DNA from: CAYZMS01 sp964479625
Lineage (GTDB): Bacteria > Bacteroidota > Bacteroidia > Chitinophagales > Saprospiraceae
Length of the DNA stretch: 64,000 nucleotides
Assembly: GCA_964479625.1 (NCBI GenBank)
Contig: CAYZMS010000008.1
Coordinates: 62,001-126,000 of the forward strand
Direction of reading: 5' to 3'
Shown here: positions 52,242-61,770 of the stretch, piece by piece
Numbering within the stretch: position 1 is the first letter of the stretch
Layout of the letters: every line of letters starts with the position of its first letter
The notes under the pieces: generated by a model
Database searches by the model: none
Seen by the model: the letters and a program-made list of their open reading frames with translations, nothing else
Told to the model about the DNA's origin: nothing
Translations under genes and position numbers: made by a program

Positions 52242-52274
52242 CGAGAATTACCACATTCCTGATCAGGCAATCTT

Positions 52275-52282
52275 TATATTTG
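52275..52282 (+). promoter_or_regulatory. Candidate -7 box TATATTTG before the cyclase gene
   Basis: An exact TAnnTTTG match 49 bases before the TTG start of the cyclase gene. No TTTG lies at the right spacing, so the promoter is weak or the match is chance. Confidence 0.35.
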
Positions 52283-52330
52283 GGTAGATAATAAATATAA
52301 AGCCAGCACCTGATCACAGAACAACCCATA

Positions 52331-55300
52331 TTGAAGCATTTAATTCCACATTTTATTGCAGAGCGATATGCGGAGAATCAATTCTCCGGCACCTTCCGTG
52401 CGGTGGTCCTATTCGTTGACCTTTCGGGTTTCACTCCTTTGACAGAAACCCTGATGGGCCGTGGCCATGAGGGAGCAGAAGCTCTTTCCAGAATTCTCAA
52501 TGAGATCTTTCACCCACTGGTGGAGCGCGTTTATGCCCGGGGAGGGTTTATCCCCTACTTTGCAGGAGATGCATTTACAGCCATTTTCCCAGATGACAAC
52601 CCGGATATGGTAAAAGCCGCCCTGGGCTCCGCTTTAGCGGCAAGAGATTATTTTCGAACCCGCTCTTTCCAATTCGGGGACTTTGAGATCGGGCTTAAAA
52701 TTGGGCTTTCTGAGGGGATGATCGAATGGGGTATAGTAGGGCGACGGCGAAGGGCATTTTTCTTTCGCGGTACTCCAATTGACCGCAGTGCCCTCAACCA
52801 ATCCAAAGCAAAGGGCATGGGATACTCCATTGTCCTCGACCAGGCCCTTTATGAATCCTTGCCTGAGGGGCTGGCAGAAGTTCGGCCCATTGATGAAGAG
52901 GCCTTCTTTTTAGAAAATGCTTCCGTTCCCTCCCTTACTCCTGCTCAACCCGCGCTGGATAGAAAGTTCGATCCCACCTTAGCTGTTGATTTTTTGCCCG
53001 ATGCGCTATTTCACAATAACCTTGAGGGCGAGTTCCGAACCGTTCTTTCCATTTTTATTTCGTTCAGAGGCCTCCAATCCTACCGGGAGTTAAACCAGTT
53101 TGCAGGTATAGTTCTGGAGCAGGCTCACAATTTTCAAGGATATTTCAAAGAGATTGAATTTGGTGATAAGGGTGGGGTTATGGTCATCTTTTTTGGAGCC
53201 CCGCGTTCGTTCGAAAATAACCAGGACCGCGCATTGGAGTTTGTTTCGACCATCCAACAGGAAACCGAGGCACTTCAAAAGCGATTCAAGCTGCAACTGC
53301 GGATGGGGCTCACCCTAGGCACGGCATTTACGGGGATAGTAGGGGGTGAAGAACGTTGCCAATATGCAGCAGTTGGAAACCGGGTTAACCTTTCCGCACG
53401 GCTAATGTCTTATGCGCAGTGGGGAGAAATCCTGGTTGACCAGGAAATTTACAAGAATAAGCATTTCCGGTTTATTCACCGGGGAGATATTAAATACAAG
53501 GGTATTCAGGGTAATATTCCTACCTACAAGCTAGTAGGTCGCAATGAAGATCAACGCATAGTCTATCGAGGCGTAATGGTAGGGAGAGAGCAGGTAATGC
53601 GCCAGATCATTGATTTTGCAGGGCCATTATTCGAATATCGATCTGCCGGCTTAGCCTTTATTTTTGGAGAGGCCGGTATAGGGAAAAGCAGGCTGACCTA
53701 TGAATTGCAAAAGGCTTTAGTAAGTACAGACAGGCTTCAATGGCAGATCTGCCAGGCAGACCAAATCCTTCGTAAGCCCTTTAACCCTTTCATTTATTTT
53801 TTGAAAAATTATTTCCACCAATCTCCCGAAACCTCTTCTGAAAGTAACCTGGAGCAGTTTGAATCCCGGTTTCAACAACTCGAAACCCGGCTCCTGGATC
53901 TTAAAGATCAAAAGGCCAAGCAACTACATACTGAATTAGTCCGTACGAAATCAGTACTGGCTGCCCAGGTCGGCATTGTTTTCTTTGATTCCCTTTGGGA
54001 GCAGCTCGACGCAAAGGGCCGGTACCAGAACATTATTCTCGCAATAACGAACCTGATCCTCAGTGAAGCGATCTGCAAACCCATGGTCCTGGAGATGGAA
54101 GACGCTCATTGGCTCGATGAAAACTCCCAGGAGTTATTGCAGGAATTACTCCGGCAGCTTAACCGCTACCCCCTAATGCTACTGATCACTTCCCGCTTCA
54201 TGGATGATGGTCGCCATCCGAAGTTTTTTGATCCTTCTTTCGCTCGAAGCCTGAAGATTCCCTTCCTAGAAGTTGACCTCGATAGTCTTTCGAAAGAGGC
54301 CACTCAAGCTTTTGCAGAGTTTCAATTAGGCAGTCCCATTAGCTCAGACCTCCTCAATTTGCTTGTTCGAGCTACAAATGGCAACCCTTTCTACCTGGAA
54401 CAACTACTGGAATATTTTCAGGAACAGAAGCTCTTGATAAAGCAGGATAATGCTTGGACACTGGAGGACGAGAATATTTCCCTTTCCAGTTCGATCAACT
54501 CTATCCTGATGGCCAGAATTGACCTACTCTCTAATTTGGTAAAAGAAACAGTTAAGGCCGCTGCGGTAATCGGCAGGGAGTTTGAACTGCCCGTTCTTTC
54601 TGAAGTGATGAAAAGTAACGACGAGTTCATTCAGGCAAATGGGCGATCTGAAGAATTACTGGAAGAGCAGATCGACCAGGCTGAGCGTTCCCAGATCTGG
54701 CGTGCCATGAGTGAATTGCGTTATATCTTTCGACATTCCCTCCTCCGGGAAGCGGTTTATGGCATGCAATTACGAACCCGTCTGGAACATCTGCACTTCC
54801 TGATCGCACAGGCCATTGAGAAGCTTTACGCCAATAGACTTATGGAGCGCTATGCAGATCTTGCTTTTCATTACGAACAGGCAAACGCCAATGAAAAAGC
54901 TTGCGAATACCTTCGGAAGGCAGCCGATTATGCCAAAAACAACTATCAAAACCAGCAGGCACTGGACTATTATGAGCGCTTACTAAAACTGTTTCATGCT
55001 CCAAGGGATGAACAACGCAAAATCCAAACCCACCTTAAAAAAGGCCGCGTACTGGAACTGATCGGCCAATGGGATAAAGCCCTAAAGTCTTTCGAATCCG
55101 CCTTGGAAATGGCAAAACAAACCCGCGATGCGCTCCTTCTGGGGCAAACGAATAACCACCTGGGGCGGGTGCTTATGTTGAAAGGGGAATACCTGGATGC
55201 CAGTCGTTTCCTACAACAGGCTTTGCATTTATTCGAAACACTGGATGATCAAAAGGGCATAAGCAGTGCCCTGGGAAACCTTGGAAACTTGTTTTTTCGG

Positions 55301-56368
55301 CAGGGAAGTTACCAGGAAGCAAAGGATCATTTTTTGCGCAGTATTGAGATCAGCCGAAAGGAAAAAGATATAATCATTGATGCTCAGATAGTTGCCAACC
55401 TAGGGCTTACCTATATGAATCAGGGGCATTACGATGAGGGAATTCGCGCCCAACGTTCTGAATTGAGCCGGTATCAGGAAACGAAAGACAAGCAGGGTAT
55501 GGCTACGATTTATACCTTCCTTGGGATCGTTTATCTTGAAAAAGGGGACTACGATGAGGCCTTAAAAAGCTTTCAGGCAGGCTTAGACTTAAGCCAGGAA
55601 CTGGGAAATAAACAATTGCACTCCATTGCCACCGGAAATATCGGCATCGTTTATGAGCGAAAAGGACATTTTGACCTCGCTATGCAACACTACGTTCATG
55701 ACCTCGAACTGGTTGAAGAGCTAGGAGACAAGCAAGGTACCGCTATCGCCCTGGGCCTGATCGGGCAATTACTAAATATACAGGGAGAGCAACACAAAGC
55801 CATTGAATACCTACAAAAGGCTTTAATGATCAGCAAGGACCTGGGTTACCAGAAGGGGATCGCAAAAGCAGTAAATACCCTGGGCGATATTTTTTTCTTC
55901 CTTGGACAATACGAAAGGTCTTTGGAGTTTTATGACCAGGCTATCGAAGTAACCCGTAAGATTGGCAATCGGCTGGTTCTCGGTTTTAGTTTGGCTGAAA
56001 AAGGCCTGGTTTTGCTAGAGACTGAACAGCCAAAGGCACTGCGCGCCATTGTTGAAGAAGCCCTCTCTGTTGCTGAAGAATTAGGCAACCCGGATCTCCT
56101 TTTTCAGGCAAAACTTCTTTCAGCTAAAGAACAAATGAAACTTGGAGAGCAGGAAAAGGCTAAGATCATAATTCATGACCTTTTAGATGAAGAGCTAAGC
56201 CTGGATCAGGAAGCTGATGCCTTGTACACGCTTTTCCAGCTGGATCCCAAGCGGGAAGACCTACGCAAAAAAACACTTGATCTCTTTCAGCGCCTATACG
56301 AAGCCACCCCACATTTCACGTATCAGCTCCGAATCGAAAGCCTCCAATCCCCTTCGTCGAAAAATTAA
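52331..56368 (+). CDS. Tandem class III nucleotidyl cyclase - AAA NTPase - TPR protein
   Basis: A 1345-residue protein laid out like mammalian soluble adenylyl cyclase. Domain C1 (about 20-180) has both metal Asp (VDLSGFT D30; YFAGD D80) but its VN-x-AAR-type motif is lost (IDRSALNQ near 150-157). Domain C2 (about 235-400) lacks the first Asp (FISFRG, Ser244) but keeps K273, GD near 278-279, and VNLSARL with N353 and R357. So one active site at the C1/C2 interface is expected. The second base-selecting position (YAAVG, A346) is Ala rather than Asp/Thr, so the base is not predictable. An AAA-type NTPase follows (GEAGIGKS near 446; VLEMEDAHWLDENS near 585), then TPR repeats from about 860 to 1320. 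The start is TTG at 52331; an in-frame TAA lies at 52298 and no ATG occurs before residue 42. Confidence 0.88.
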   Translation: MKHLIPHFIAERYAENQFSGTFRAVVLFVDLSGFTPLTETLMGRGHEGAEALSRILNEIFHPLVERVYARGGFIPYFAGDAFTAIFPDDNPDMVKAALGSALAARDYFRTRSFQFGDFEIGLKIGLSEGMIEWGIVGRRRRAFFFRGTPIDRSALNQSKAKGMGYSIVLDQALYESLPEGLAEVRPIDEEAFFLENASVPSLTPAQPALDRKFDPTLAVDFLPDALFHNNLEGEFRTVLSIFISFRGLQSYRELNQFAGIVLEQAHNFQGYFKEIEFGDKGGVMVIFFGAPRSFENNQDRALEFVSTIQQETEALQKRFKLQLRMGLTLGTAFTGIVGGEERCQYAAVGNRVNLSARLMSYAQWGEILVDQEIYKNKHFRFIHRGDIKYKGIQGNIPTYKLVGRNEDQRIVYRGVMVGREQVMRQIIDFAGPLFEYRSAGLAFIFGEAGIGKSRLTYELQKALVSTDRLQWQICQADQILRKPFNPFIYFLKNYFHQSPETSSESNLEQFESRFQQLETRLLDLKDQKAKQLHTELVRTKSVLAAQVGIVFFDSLWEQLDAKGRYQNIILAITNLILSEAICKPMVLEMEDAHWLDENSQELLQELLRQLNRYPLMLLITSRFMDDGRHPKFFDPSFARSLKIPFLEVDLDSLSKEATQAFAEFQLGSPISSDLLNLLVRATNGNPFYLEQLLEYFQEQKLLIKQDNAWTLEDENISLSSSINSILMARIDLLSNLVKETVKAAAVIGREFELPVLSEVMKSNDEFIQANGRSEELLEEQIDQAERSQIWRAMSELRYIFRHSLLREAVYGMQLRTRLEHLHFLIAQAIEKLYANRLMERYADLAFHYEQANANEKACEYLRKAADYAKNNYQNQQALDYYERLLKLFHAPRDEQRKIQTHLKKGRVLELIGQWDKALKSFESALEMAKQTRDALLLGQTNNHLGRVLMLKGEYLDASRFLQQALHLFETLDDQKGISSALGNLGNLFFRQGSYQEAKDHFLRSIEISRKEKDIIIDAQIVANLGLTYMNQGHYDEGIRAQRSELSRYQETKDKQGMATIYTFLGIVYLEKGDYDEALKSFQAGLDLSQELGNKQLHSIATGNIGIVYERKGHFDLAMQHYVHDLELVEELGDKQGTAIALGLIGQLLNIQGEQHKAIEYLQKALMISKDLGYQKGIAKAVNTLGDIFFFLGQYERSLEFYDQAIEVTRKIGNRLVLGFSLAEKGLVLLETEQPKALRAIVEEALSVAEELGNPDLLFQAKLLSAKEQMKLGEQEKAKIIIHDLLDEELSLDQEADALYTLFQLDPKREDLRKKTLDLFQRLYEATPHFTYQLRIESLQSPSSKN

Positions 56369-56563
56369 TCCTTTTGGTAATGTTTTTTTAACATATCACG
56401 GGCAACTTTCCCAAATTACCGTCGTCTTTAACTATAAAGCATTAAACGTTCAGGTGCAAATGCACCCTTGATGCTCCACAAGGCTCCTGAAAATAAAAAA
56501 CCGGACTTTTTACAGCCCGGTTGAAAATAGAAGAGTTTTTTTATATTAATCCATAATTATTTG

Positions 56564-56591
56564 TTGCCGCACTAAGTGCGGCAATTTTTTT
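56564..56591 (+). terminator. Terminator after the cyclase gene
   Basis: Perfect 10-base arms TTGCCGCACT and AGTGCGGCAA around a central A (56564-56584; in practice an 8-9 bp stem with a small loop) followed by seven T (56585-56591). It lies about 200 bases after the cyclase stop. Confidence 0.8.
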
Positions 56592-56770
56592 ATGGTTACT
56601 TCAAAGTTAACACATTTATTCTTTTCTACTCCCTCTTCTTTCTCTATTTTCTATTCGTTTAATTCTGAAAATTTAGCTCCTTTCCATTCTGGTCCAGCCC
56701 TCCAAGGCATCTTTTTTGACCGGTTTGGTAATTCTCCTTTTGCCCCTTCCTAACTACTATCATTTTCTTC

Positions 56771-56778
56771 TATCTTCG
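56771..56778 (+). promoter_or_regulatory. -7 box TATCTTCG of the Pycsar-effector-like gene
   Basis: TATCTTCG differs from TAnnTTTG at one base and sits directly before an ATG at 56780. The transcript would start near 56783, which makes the ATG at 56798 the likelier start and the mRNA nearly leaderless. A TTTTG at 56738-56742 is 28 bases upstream, more than usual. Confidence 0.4.
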
Positions 56779-56797
56779 TATGAGGGAAAGTAGATCC

Positions 56798-57994
56798 ATG
56801 CAACAACCTGATTTTACAGAATTGGATATGGGAGCACAAGCCGGTATGGTTCGGCAGGCTCAGCAGTTCGTCCTCTCAGGTTGGAATGACCGACAGGAGA
56901 ACCGCCTGGTATTCCATAATTACGCCAATAGTTTTAAACTGGTTCGAACGGCAGCTTTGCTTTGCTATGAAGAGAACCTTAGCTCCAGTGCTACTGAAGC
57001 CATTCAAATTGCATCCTGGTTTTTATTTTTTGGTTTCGCCTACAACCCCAGGTCACCTCTCGAGAAAGGCCTAGAACAATTCCAATCCTTTTGCAAGGCC
57101 ACGCAGTATCCTTCCGGTCAAGCGCTGCGCGTGGAAGAAATAATGAAGTCTTTTTATTCGAACCAGGGGCCCACAAACCAGGAGGCGGCCATTCTTTCCG
57201 ATGCCTATACCATTTGTTTTCCCTTGCAAAATTTTCAGGAGTACCAGCAACAACTTGTATTAGAAAAGCAATTATTGGAGTTAAAGGACCACCCGGCCCC
57301 TACCTACACTGACCCTTTCAAAAACCTAAACCTGTTTACCCATTACGCCAGGGTCAAGTACGGGCCTCAACTCACCCGTTTGGCAACTAAGATCCACAGC
57401 TCAAAGTCCAAAGGGCAAACCCTGGAGCAGGAAGAAGCCGGTTTGTTTGAAGGATTAGAAAAGAAAATACCAAACCGGGCTGTACACACTTTTTTCCGAA
57501 CTAATTTCCGAAATCATATTAACCTTAGTTCCATAGCCGACAATAAGGCAAATATCATGATCAGTGTAAACTCTATCCTGATCTCCGTGCTAATTACGGT
57601 AACTACTTACCAAAATATCGGGGAAACCAACCCCAAAATTTTATTGCCGGTAGTGATCTTCGTAGTTACAGGGCTGGCTTCTTTGATCTTCGCCGTTCTT
57701 TCCGCCCGCCCAAAGGTCACCAACCTACTAAAGGACCCTCAATTATCAAGAAAGGATCGCTTAAAAAGTCTTACCTTTTTTGGGAATTTTATCAACCTTC
57801 CCCTGGAGGAATTTGAAGCGGATATGGATATCATATTTCGGGATGGAGAACTGATGTATGGCAACCTGGTACGCGACCTCTACCACCTGGGAAAGGTACT
57901 GGACCAAAAGTATTATTACCTGAAGATATCCTACACTATCTTCATGGTGGGCTTTGGAAGTACGGTCATCGCCTTTTTGATTGCCTTATTTTGA
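56798..57994 (+). CDS. Pycsar-effector-like membrane protein with degenerate HD domain
   Basis: About 398 residues from the ATG at 56798 (the frame opens at 56780). The C-terminal 170 residues match the DUF5706/Pycsar effector transmembrane family: NHINLSSIADNKANIMISVNS leads into the first of three membrane helices (about 251-271, 281-302, 377-398), with a cytoplasmic helical loop. The N-terminal part aligns by eye with the HD domain usually fused to this family in Bacteroidota: LVFHNY keeps one His, but the second His (EHT in relatives) reads ANS and the HD pair reads LF in ASWFLFFGF. So metal binding and hydrolysis are probably lost. In Pycsar, such helices breach the membrane when cUMP or cCMP binds. 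The cyclase gene lies upstream behind a terminator. Confidence 0.8.
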   Translation: MQQPDFTELDMGAQAGMVRQAQQFVLSGWNDRQENRLVFHNYANSFKLVRTAALLCYEENLSSSATEAIQIASWFLFFGFAYNPRSPLEKGLEQFQSFCKATQYPSGQALRVEEIMKSFYSNQGPTNQEAAILSDAYTICFPLQNFQEYQQQLVLEKQLLELKDHPAPTYTDPFKNLNLFTHYARVKYGPQLTRLATKIHSSKSKGQTLEQEEAGLFEGLEKKIPNRAVHTFFRTNFRNHINLSSIADNKANIMISVNSILISVLITVTTYQNIGETNPKILLPVVIFVVTGLASLIFAVLSARPKVTNLLKDPQLSRKDRLKSLTFFGNFINLPLEEFEADMDIIFRDGELMYGNLVRDLYHLGKVLDQKYYYLKISYTIFMVGFGSTVIAFLIALF

Positions 57995-58026
57995 AGGCAG
58001 TTTTGGCTTCCGGTTTCCCTTCCCGC

Positions 58027-59460
58027 TTAATTTACTTTTGCTTTATCTCTTTCAATAATAGTAGAGATCTGATCAACATTCAGGTTTTTACCGATAATGA
58101 TGCGGTCGGGATTTAAGACATAGATTTCGGGCGTAACATCAACGTAATACTTTCCGTAAATGGAGCGGTTGGTGGGATCAAAAACATTGATAAAATCCAT
58201 TTGGTAATCCCGAACGAATTTCTTCCAGACCTCCGGCTCTGTATCGATAGCAATGGCGAATACTTCAACCCCTTTTTGTTTCCACTCTTGATAAAACTGG
58301 ACTAGCTTTGGGGTTTGTTCGATGCAATGGTCACAGGTTGGGTTATACATGAAAATAACCACGTAGGGTGCTTCTATCTCATAAATAGAGCGCACCTCAC
58401 CCTGAGGGTTTTTCGAAACGACATCTGGTCCTTTTTGCCCCATACGGCTGGCCGCCATTTCTGAGGCCCTTTGCTGAATTGCCTGGACCTCCAGCGAGTC
58501 CGCCCAGAAAGCTTTATCATAGGTGAAGTAGTTTTGCACCATATGAACAAATAATGCTTCTGCATCCATAATGGGCACTTTTCCCGGTTCGTAATTTATG
58601 GGGATCCAATTGGTGATGAATTTGTAAAATTCACTGTCTTCTTCGACCTGAGTAAGCAAGAAGTCGGCATACTTGATCAGGGAATCAGCATTCTGAGGCG
58701 TGATCTCTTTCATATAGCGGGTGATCTTATTTCCGATCACAGGCGTATTCATCAGTCTTGCATCCTGGAAATCGACCCCTTCCCAAAACTCCTTCCGGTA
58801 CAAATAAACCTGTTTATCCTCATCCAGGGTACCATCCGGAAGGCGAACATCTTTAATGATGGGGTTTTGACCCGCTCGTTTATAGGAGGTAAAAAAGGCA
58901 TTTGGGTATTTCGAAAAAATGGAATCCAGGTGTGCCTCCCGACTGGCAGACAAGGCTTCCTGCCGGGCCTTTAGCTGCTCATAATTGGGGGATTCAGGGC
59001 CAAGAGCATTGAGTTCACGTGTTAGAGCACTGTATCGTGGCTGATAGTCTGCTTCAAACTTCAGGTTATGGTAAAGTAATTCGTTTTCCAGGCTTCCTTC
59101 AACCTCCATCGTCCCTACAATATCCTTTACATCTGCCTTTAGGGTAAAAGCCTGATCAGCAGTTAGTAAAAACTGGACTGGTTTTTCATTTGGTAACCAA
59201 ACAAAAAAGAAGCCCTGCTCATAAGGCTGATCTCTATTGAATACGATGCGACTACCCGATACCCTGGTAGTATCTGCTGAATATTGCTGGTCACCATAGG
59301 TGCCAACCAAAACTGCCTGGCCCGCCTGCAGGCCACTAATATCCAGAACAATGTTTGGGGGCTCGGCCTGTTCAATGAAAGTGGTATTGGCCGAAGAACC
59401 GGCAGGACCATTACAGTTTAAATGCAAAAATACGGTTAGAATGAGCAACTGGTATTTCAT
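58027..59460 (-). CDS. TlpA-like thioredoxin lipoprotein with DUF4369/DUF5106-type N-terminus
   Basis: A 477-residue lipoprotein (signal FLHLNCNG, Cys near 16). The N-terminal beta-rich domain (about 35-130; GQAVLVGTYGDQQYSADTTRV) resembles DUF4369. A helical middle (about 130-330) looks like DUF5106. A C-terminal thioredoxin domain has FMYNPTCDHCIEQTPKLVQFYQEW with CDHC near residue 375 and TPEIYVLN with the cis-Pro. It is probably a periplasmic thiol-disulfide protein attached to a membrane. It is convergent with the Pycsar-effector-like gene, about 30 bases apart, and lies downstream of the DUF5916 gene on the same strand. Confidence 0.84.
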   Translation of the reverse strand: MKYQLLILTVFLHLNCNGPAGSSANTTFIEQAEPPNIVLDISGLQAGQAVLVGTYGDQQYSADTTRVSGSRIVFNRDQPYEQGFFFVWLPNEKPVQFLLTADQAFTLKADVKDIVGTMEVEGSLENELLYHNLKFEADYQPRYSALTRELNALGPESPNYEQLKARQEALSASREAHLDSIFSKYPNAFFTSYKRAGQNPIIKDVRLPDGTLDEDKQVYLYRKEFWEGVDFQDARLMNTPVIGNKITRYMKEITPQNADSLIKYADFLLTQVEEDSEFYKFITNWIPINYEPGKVPIMDAEALFVHMVQNYFTYDKAFWADSLEVQAIQQRASEMAASRMGQKGPDVVSKNPQGEVRSIYEIEAPYVVIFMYNPTCDHCIEQTPKLVQFYQEWKQKGVEVFAIAIDTEPEVWKKFVRDYQMDFINVFDPTNRSIYGKYYVDVTPEIYVLNPDRIIIGKNLNVDQISTIIERDKAKVN

Positions 59461-59547
59461 TTCCGTTCGGTTTTCGAAATGAGCTTTCCTTCCTGCGAAG
59501 ATAAGGATAGAATTTTAGGCGAAACCCGGGCTGTTGCAATTTCTTTT

Positions 59548-61770
59548 TTAAAGGTTCAACCAGTAGGTTACCTTGGCCACCAAAGACCGGTTCTTCACGC
59601 CAAAGCTAGTGGTATCATAGTTATCCGTATAGACCAGGAAAAAATCTGAGACTGGCGCAAATCGCCATTGCAGACGACTGTTGAGATTGAAGTTTTCAAA
59701 CTGACTGTTATACTGCAAAAAGGTGGTGAAAAATAGACTTTTCGAAAAGGTAAAGTCAATTCGAGGGCCGATCAGGAAGAGGTCAGCGGTCGCGTAAGGA
59801 TCAGGTAAATTAATATGGGCATACCGGGCATTCAATTCAATGGAACCAAAAGGTTGATAGCGCCATTGTACATTTGCAGAAACCTCAAATCGGTAACCGT
59901 TAAAATACTGCCCAAAGCGCGGAGAAATCCGATACGAAATGACCTCTCTCTGGTTAGAGCGATAACTCAACCGAATATCCGAATAATTATATCCTGTATT
60001 TGCGGGAAGTGGTTCGGAATCCGTTCGGGTAGGATCAAATTCATCCAATAAGAAGGTATAAAGGTTTCGAACTTCCACCTCAAAGTTGGAGGTGTTCTGG
60101 TAACTCCACTCCATATTTACTGAATATTCGTGGTCTGCTTTACCGGTACCGGGTTTCCAAAGTACAAAAGGCTGAAAGGAAAGAGTTTTTTGAGCTACTT
60201 TTTCTGTGTTCGGATACCAAAACCAGGAAAAACGGGGGGATACCTGGAATATATCCGTTCTTCGAACAAAACCAACCTCGGGGTCATACCCATCCCGAAC
60301 CCACTGATGAGCCCAACTCAACGAGAAATCACGTACCCTGTATTCCAGGCGAGCGCCATGGGCAAATTTCTCCCACCACTCCATACTATCATCGGTGGTA
60401 AAAGCCTGGTGATAGAATAATTTCCCGTTCCAGCGGTTATCACTGGAGGCAAGGTTATAATCTACACCTGCTACCCGGTTGTAGGGAGAGGAAATATCCA
60501 GCCCCTCCCTGTTGGAAAAGGCTTCTTTATTCACAAAAATAAAACCAACATTGGATCGACTAAAAACCTTGCGTTGCATGGCGAGTACCGAATAGTTCAC
60601 ATTGGGTACTCCCAAACTTGCCTCCTCTCTGGTTTGCGTGTTTAGTACACCCAGGCGCCAGTTTCGATCTAATTTACCGCTCAGGCGAGCACCATAAAGA
60701 ATGGGAATCCCCACGGTATTCCCAGCAGTATCTTGATCAATTCCGATACGGCGGGAAAAAAAAGGCGTAAGTCGTTGTTCTCCAAAACCCGCAAATAAGT
60801 CAGCATTTTCCAGAAAGAACTGCCGCCGCTCAGGAAACTGGATCTCAAAGCGGTCGAGATTTATTACTTGCTGATCTACCTCCACCTGCGAGAAATCCGG
60901 GTTGACCGTTAGATCAAGATTTAGAGAAGAAGTAACCCCGATCTTGGCATCGGCTCCAATATCACTTCCTGTTTCCCCTTTTGTTCCTCCTTCAAAGTCC
61001 TTGAGGTAAGAACCACTTACATAGGGAATAAAGGAAATATTAGCTCCAGGTTTTTTCAAGGGCTCATCCCAGGTCATTTTTCCCATGAAAGCCAGGTTGG
61101 TGATGCTTTGATTTTGAGGAATACGCTGCCAGGTTTGGCGGGTATTCCCCTGCGTATCAAAGCGATAGGAGTTGAAATTCCATTCCGTAGCTCCCTCCTT
61201 AAAGCGCAGGGTTTTGAAGGGGATAGCTAATTCACACGACCAGTAGCCATCTCCGATGTAGGATTCACCCTTCCATTTATTATCCCAGCCACTATCCCAG
61301 TCTCGTCCGCCATTTTGGCCACCATTGAAAACCAGGGCCTCCCGCATTACGCCCGCTGGGTTCATACCAAATACGAAAGCATTGGTCCTATCGTTAAAAG
61401 GGTCGATCAAAAAAGTGAGGTTATCACTTCCTCCTGCCCCGTAATCGCGACGAAGAGATGGCACGATATAATCATCTCCAACCGAGGTACAACGGGCGCC
61501 AATATAGAGGAATTGATCGTCATAGGTCATATAGATCTCCGTAGGTTCCTGAGCACGAGAGGAATCATTGGGAAATTGAAGCCAAAAGTCTGAGGCCGGC
61601 TCTCCGGTATACCAGGCGGCTTCATCCAGCTTACCATCCAGCGTGATCGGTTCAGACGTTCTTTTTAAATATAGGGAACCTGCATCTTCCGTCTTGGCGT
61701 CTTTCTGTCCCCAAAGCGGACTACACAGCCCAATGATCAAGAGTAGTAGTGGAAGTGTTAGGGCTTTCAT
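59548..61770 (-). CDS. DUF5916 outer-membrane protein with CBM9-like domain
   Basis: A 740-residue protein: a signal peptide ending near LWGQ, a carbohydrate-binding-family-9-like domain (about 35-230; SEPITLDGKLDEAAWYTGEPASDF, YDDQFLYIGARC, DNLTFLIDPFNDRTNAFVFG) and a C-terminal barrel (DUF5916) with many strands and a final NL. DUF5916 proteins are common in Bacteroidota and some Proteobacteria; the ligand is unknown, and the CBM9 fold suggests sugars or glycans but does not prove it. It is 87 bases upstream of the TlpA-like gene and divergent from the esterase gene. Confidence 0.87.
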   Translation of the reverse strand: MKALTLPLLLLIIGLCSPLWGQKDAKTEDAGSLYLKRTSEPITLDGKLDEAAWYTGEPASDFWLQFPNDSSRAQEPTEIYMTYDDQFLYIGARCTSVGDDYIVPSLRRDYGAGGSDNLTFLIDPFNDRTNAFVFGMNPAGVMREALVFNGGQNGGRDWDSGWDNKWKGESYIGDGYWSCELAIPFKTLRFKEGATEWNFNSYRFDTQGNTRQTWQRIPQNQSITNLAFMGKMTWDEPLKKPGANISFIPYVSGSYLKDFEGGTKGETGSDIGADAKIGVTSSLNLDLTVNPDFSQVEVDQQVINLDRFEIQFPERRQFFLENADLFAGFGEQRLTPFFSRRIGIDQDTAGNTVGIPILYGARLSGKLDRNWRLGVLNTQTREEASLGVPNVNYSVLAMQRKVFSRSNVGFIFVNKEAFSNREGLDISSPYNRVAGVDYNLASSDNRWNGKLFYHQAFTTDDSMEWWEKFAHGARLEYRVRDFSLSWAHQWVRDGYDPEVGFVRRTDIFQVSPRFSWFWYPNTEKVAQKTLSFQPFVLWKPGTGKADHEYSVNMEWSYQNTSNFEVEVRNLYTFLLDEFDPTRTDSEPLPANTGYNYSDIRLSYRSNQREVISYRISPRFGQYFNGYRFEVSANVQWRYQPFGSIELNARYAHINLPDPYATADLFLIGPRIDFTFSKSLFFTTFLQYNSQFENFNLNSRLQWRFAPVSDFFLVYTDNYDTTSFGVKNRSLVAKVTYWLNL

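Larger units (their letters stand above)
56369..56797. other. Spacer between the cyclase and Pycsar-effector-like genes
   Basis: About 430 bases without a gene. It has a weak hairpin (56499-56504 with 56517-56522), the strong terminator at 56564-56591, an A/T-rich and pyrimidine-rich stretch and the promoter box at 56771-56778. No tRNA, repeat or ORF of note. Confidence 0.6.

Noticed and set aside
56499..56522. First hairpin after the cyclase gene as a terminator
   Set aside because: Only a 6-bp stem with a large loop and no immediate T run; the hairpin at 56564 is far better.
52331..57994. Firm call of a Pycsar operon
   Set aside because: Terminator and separate promoter between the genes, cyclase layout like soluble adenylyl cyclase, and unknown base specificity; kept as a hypothesis only.
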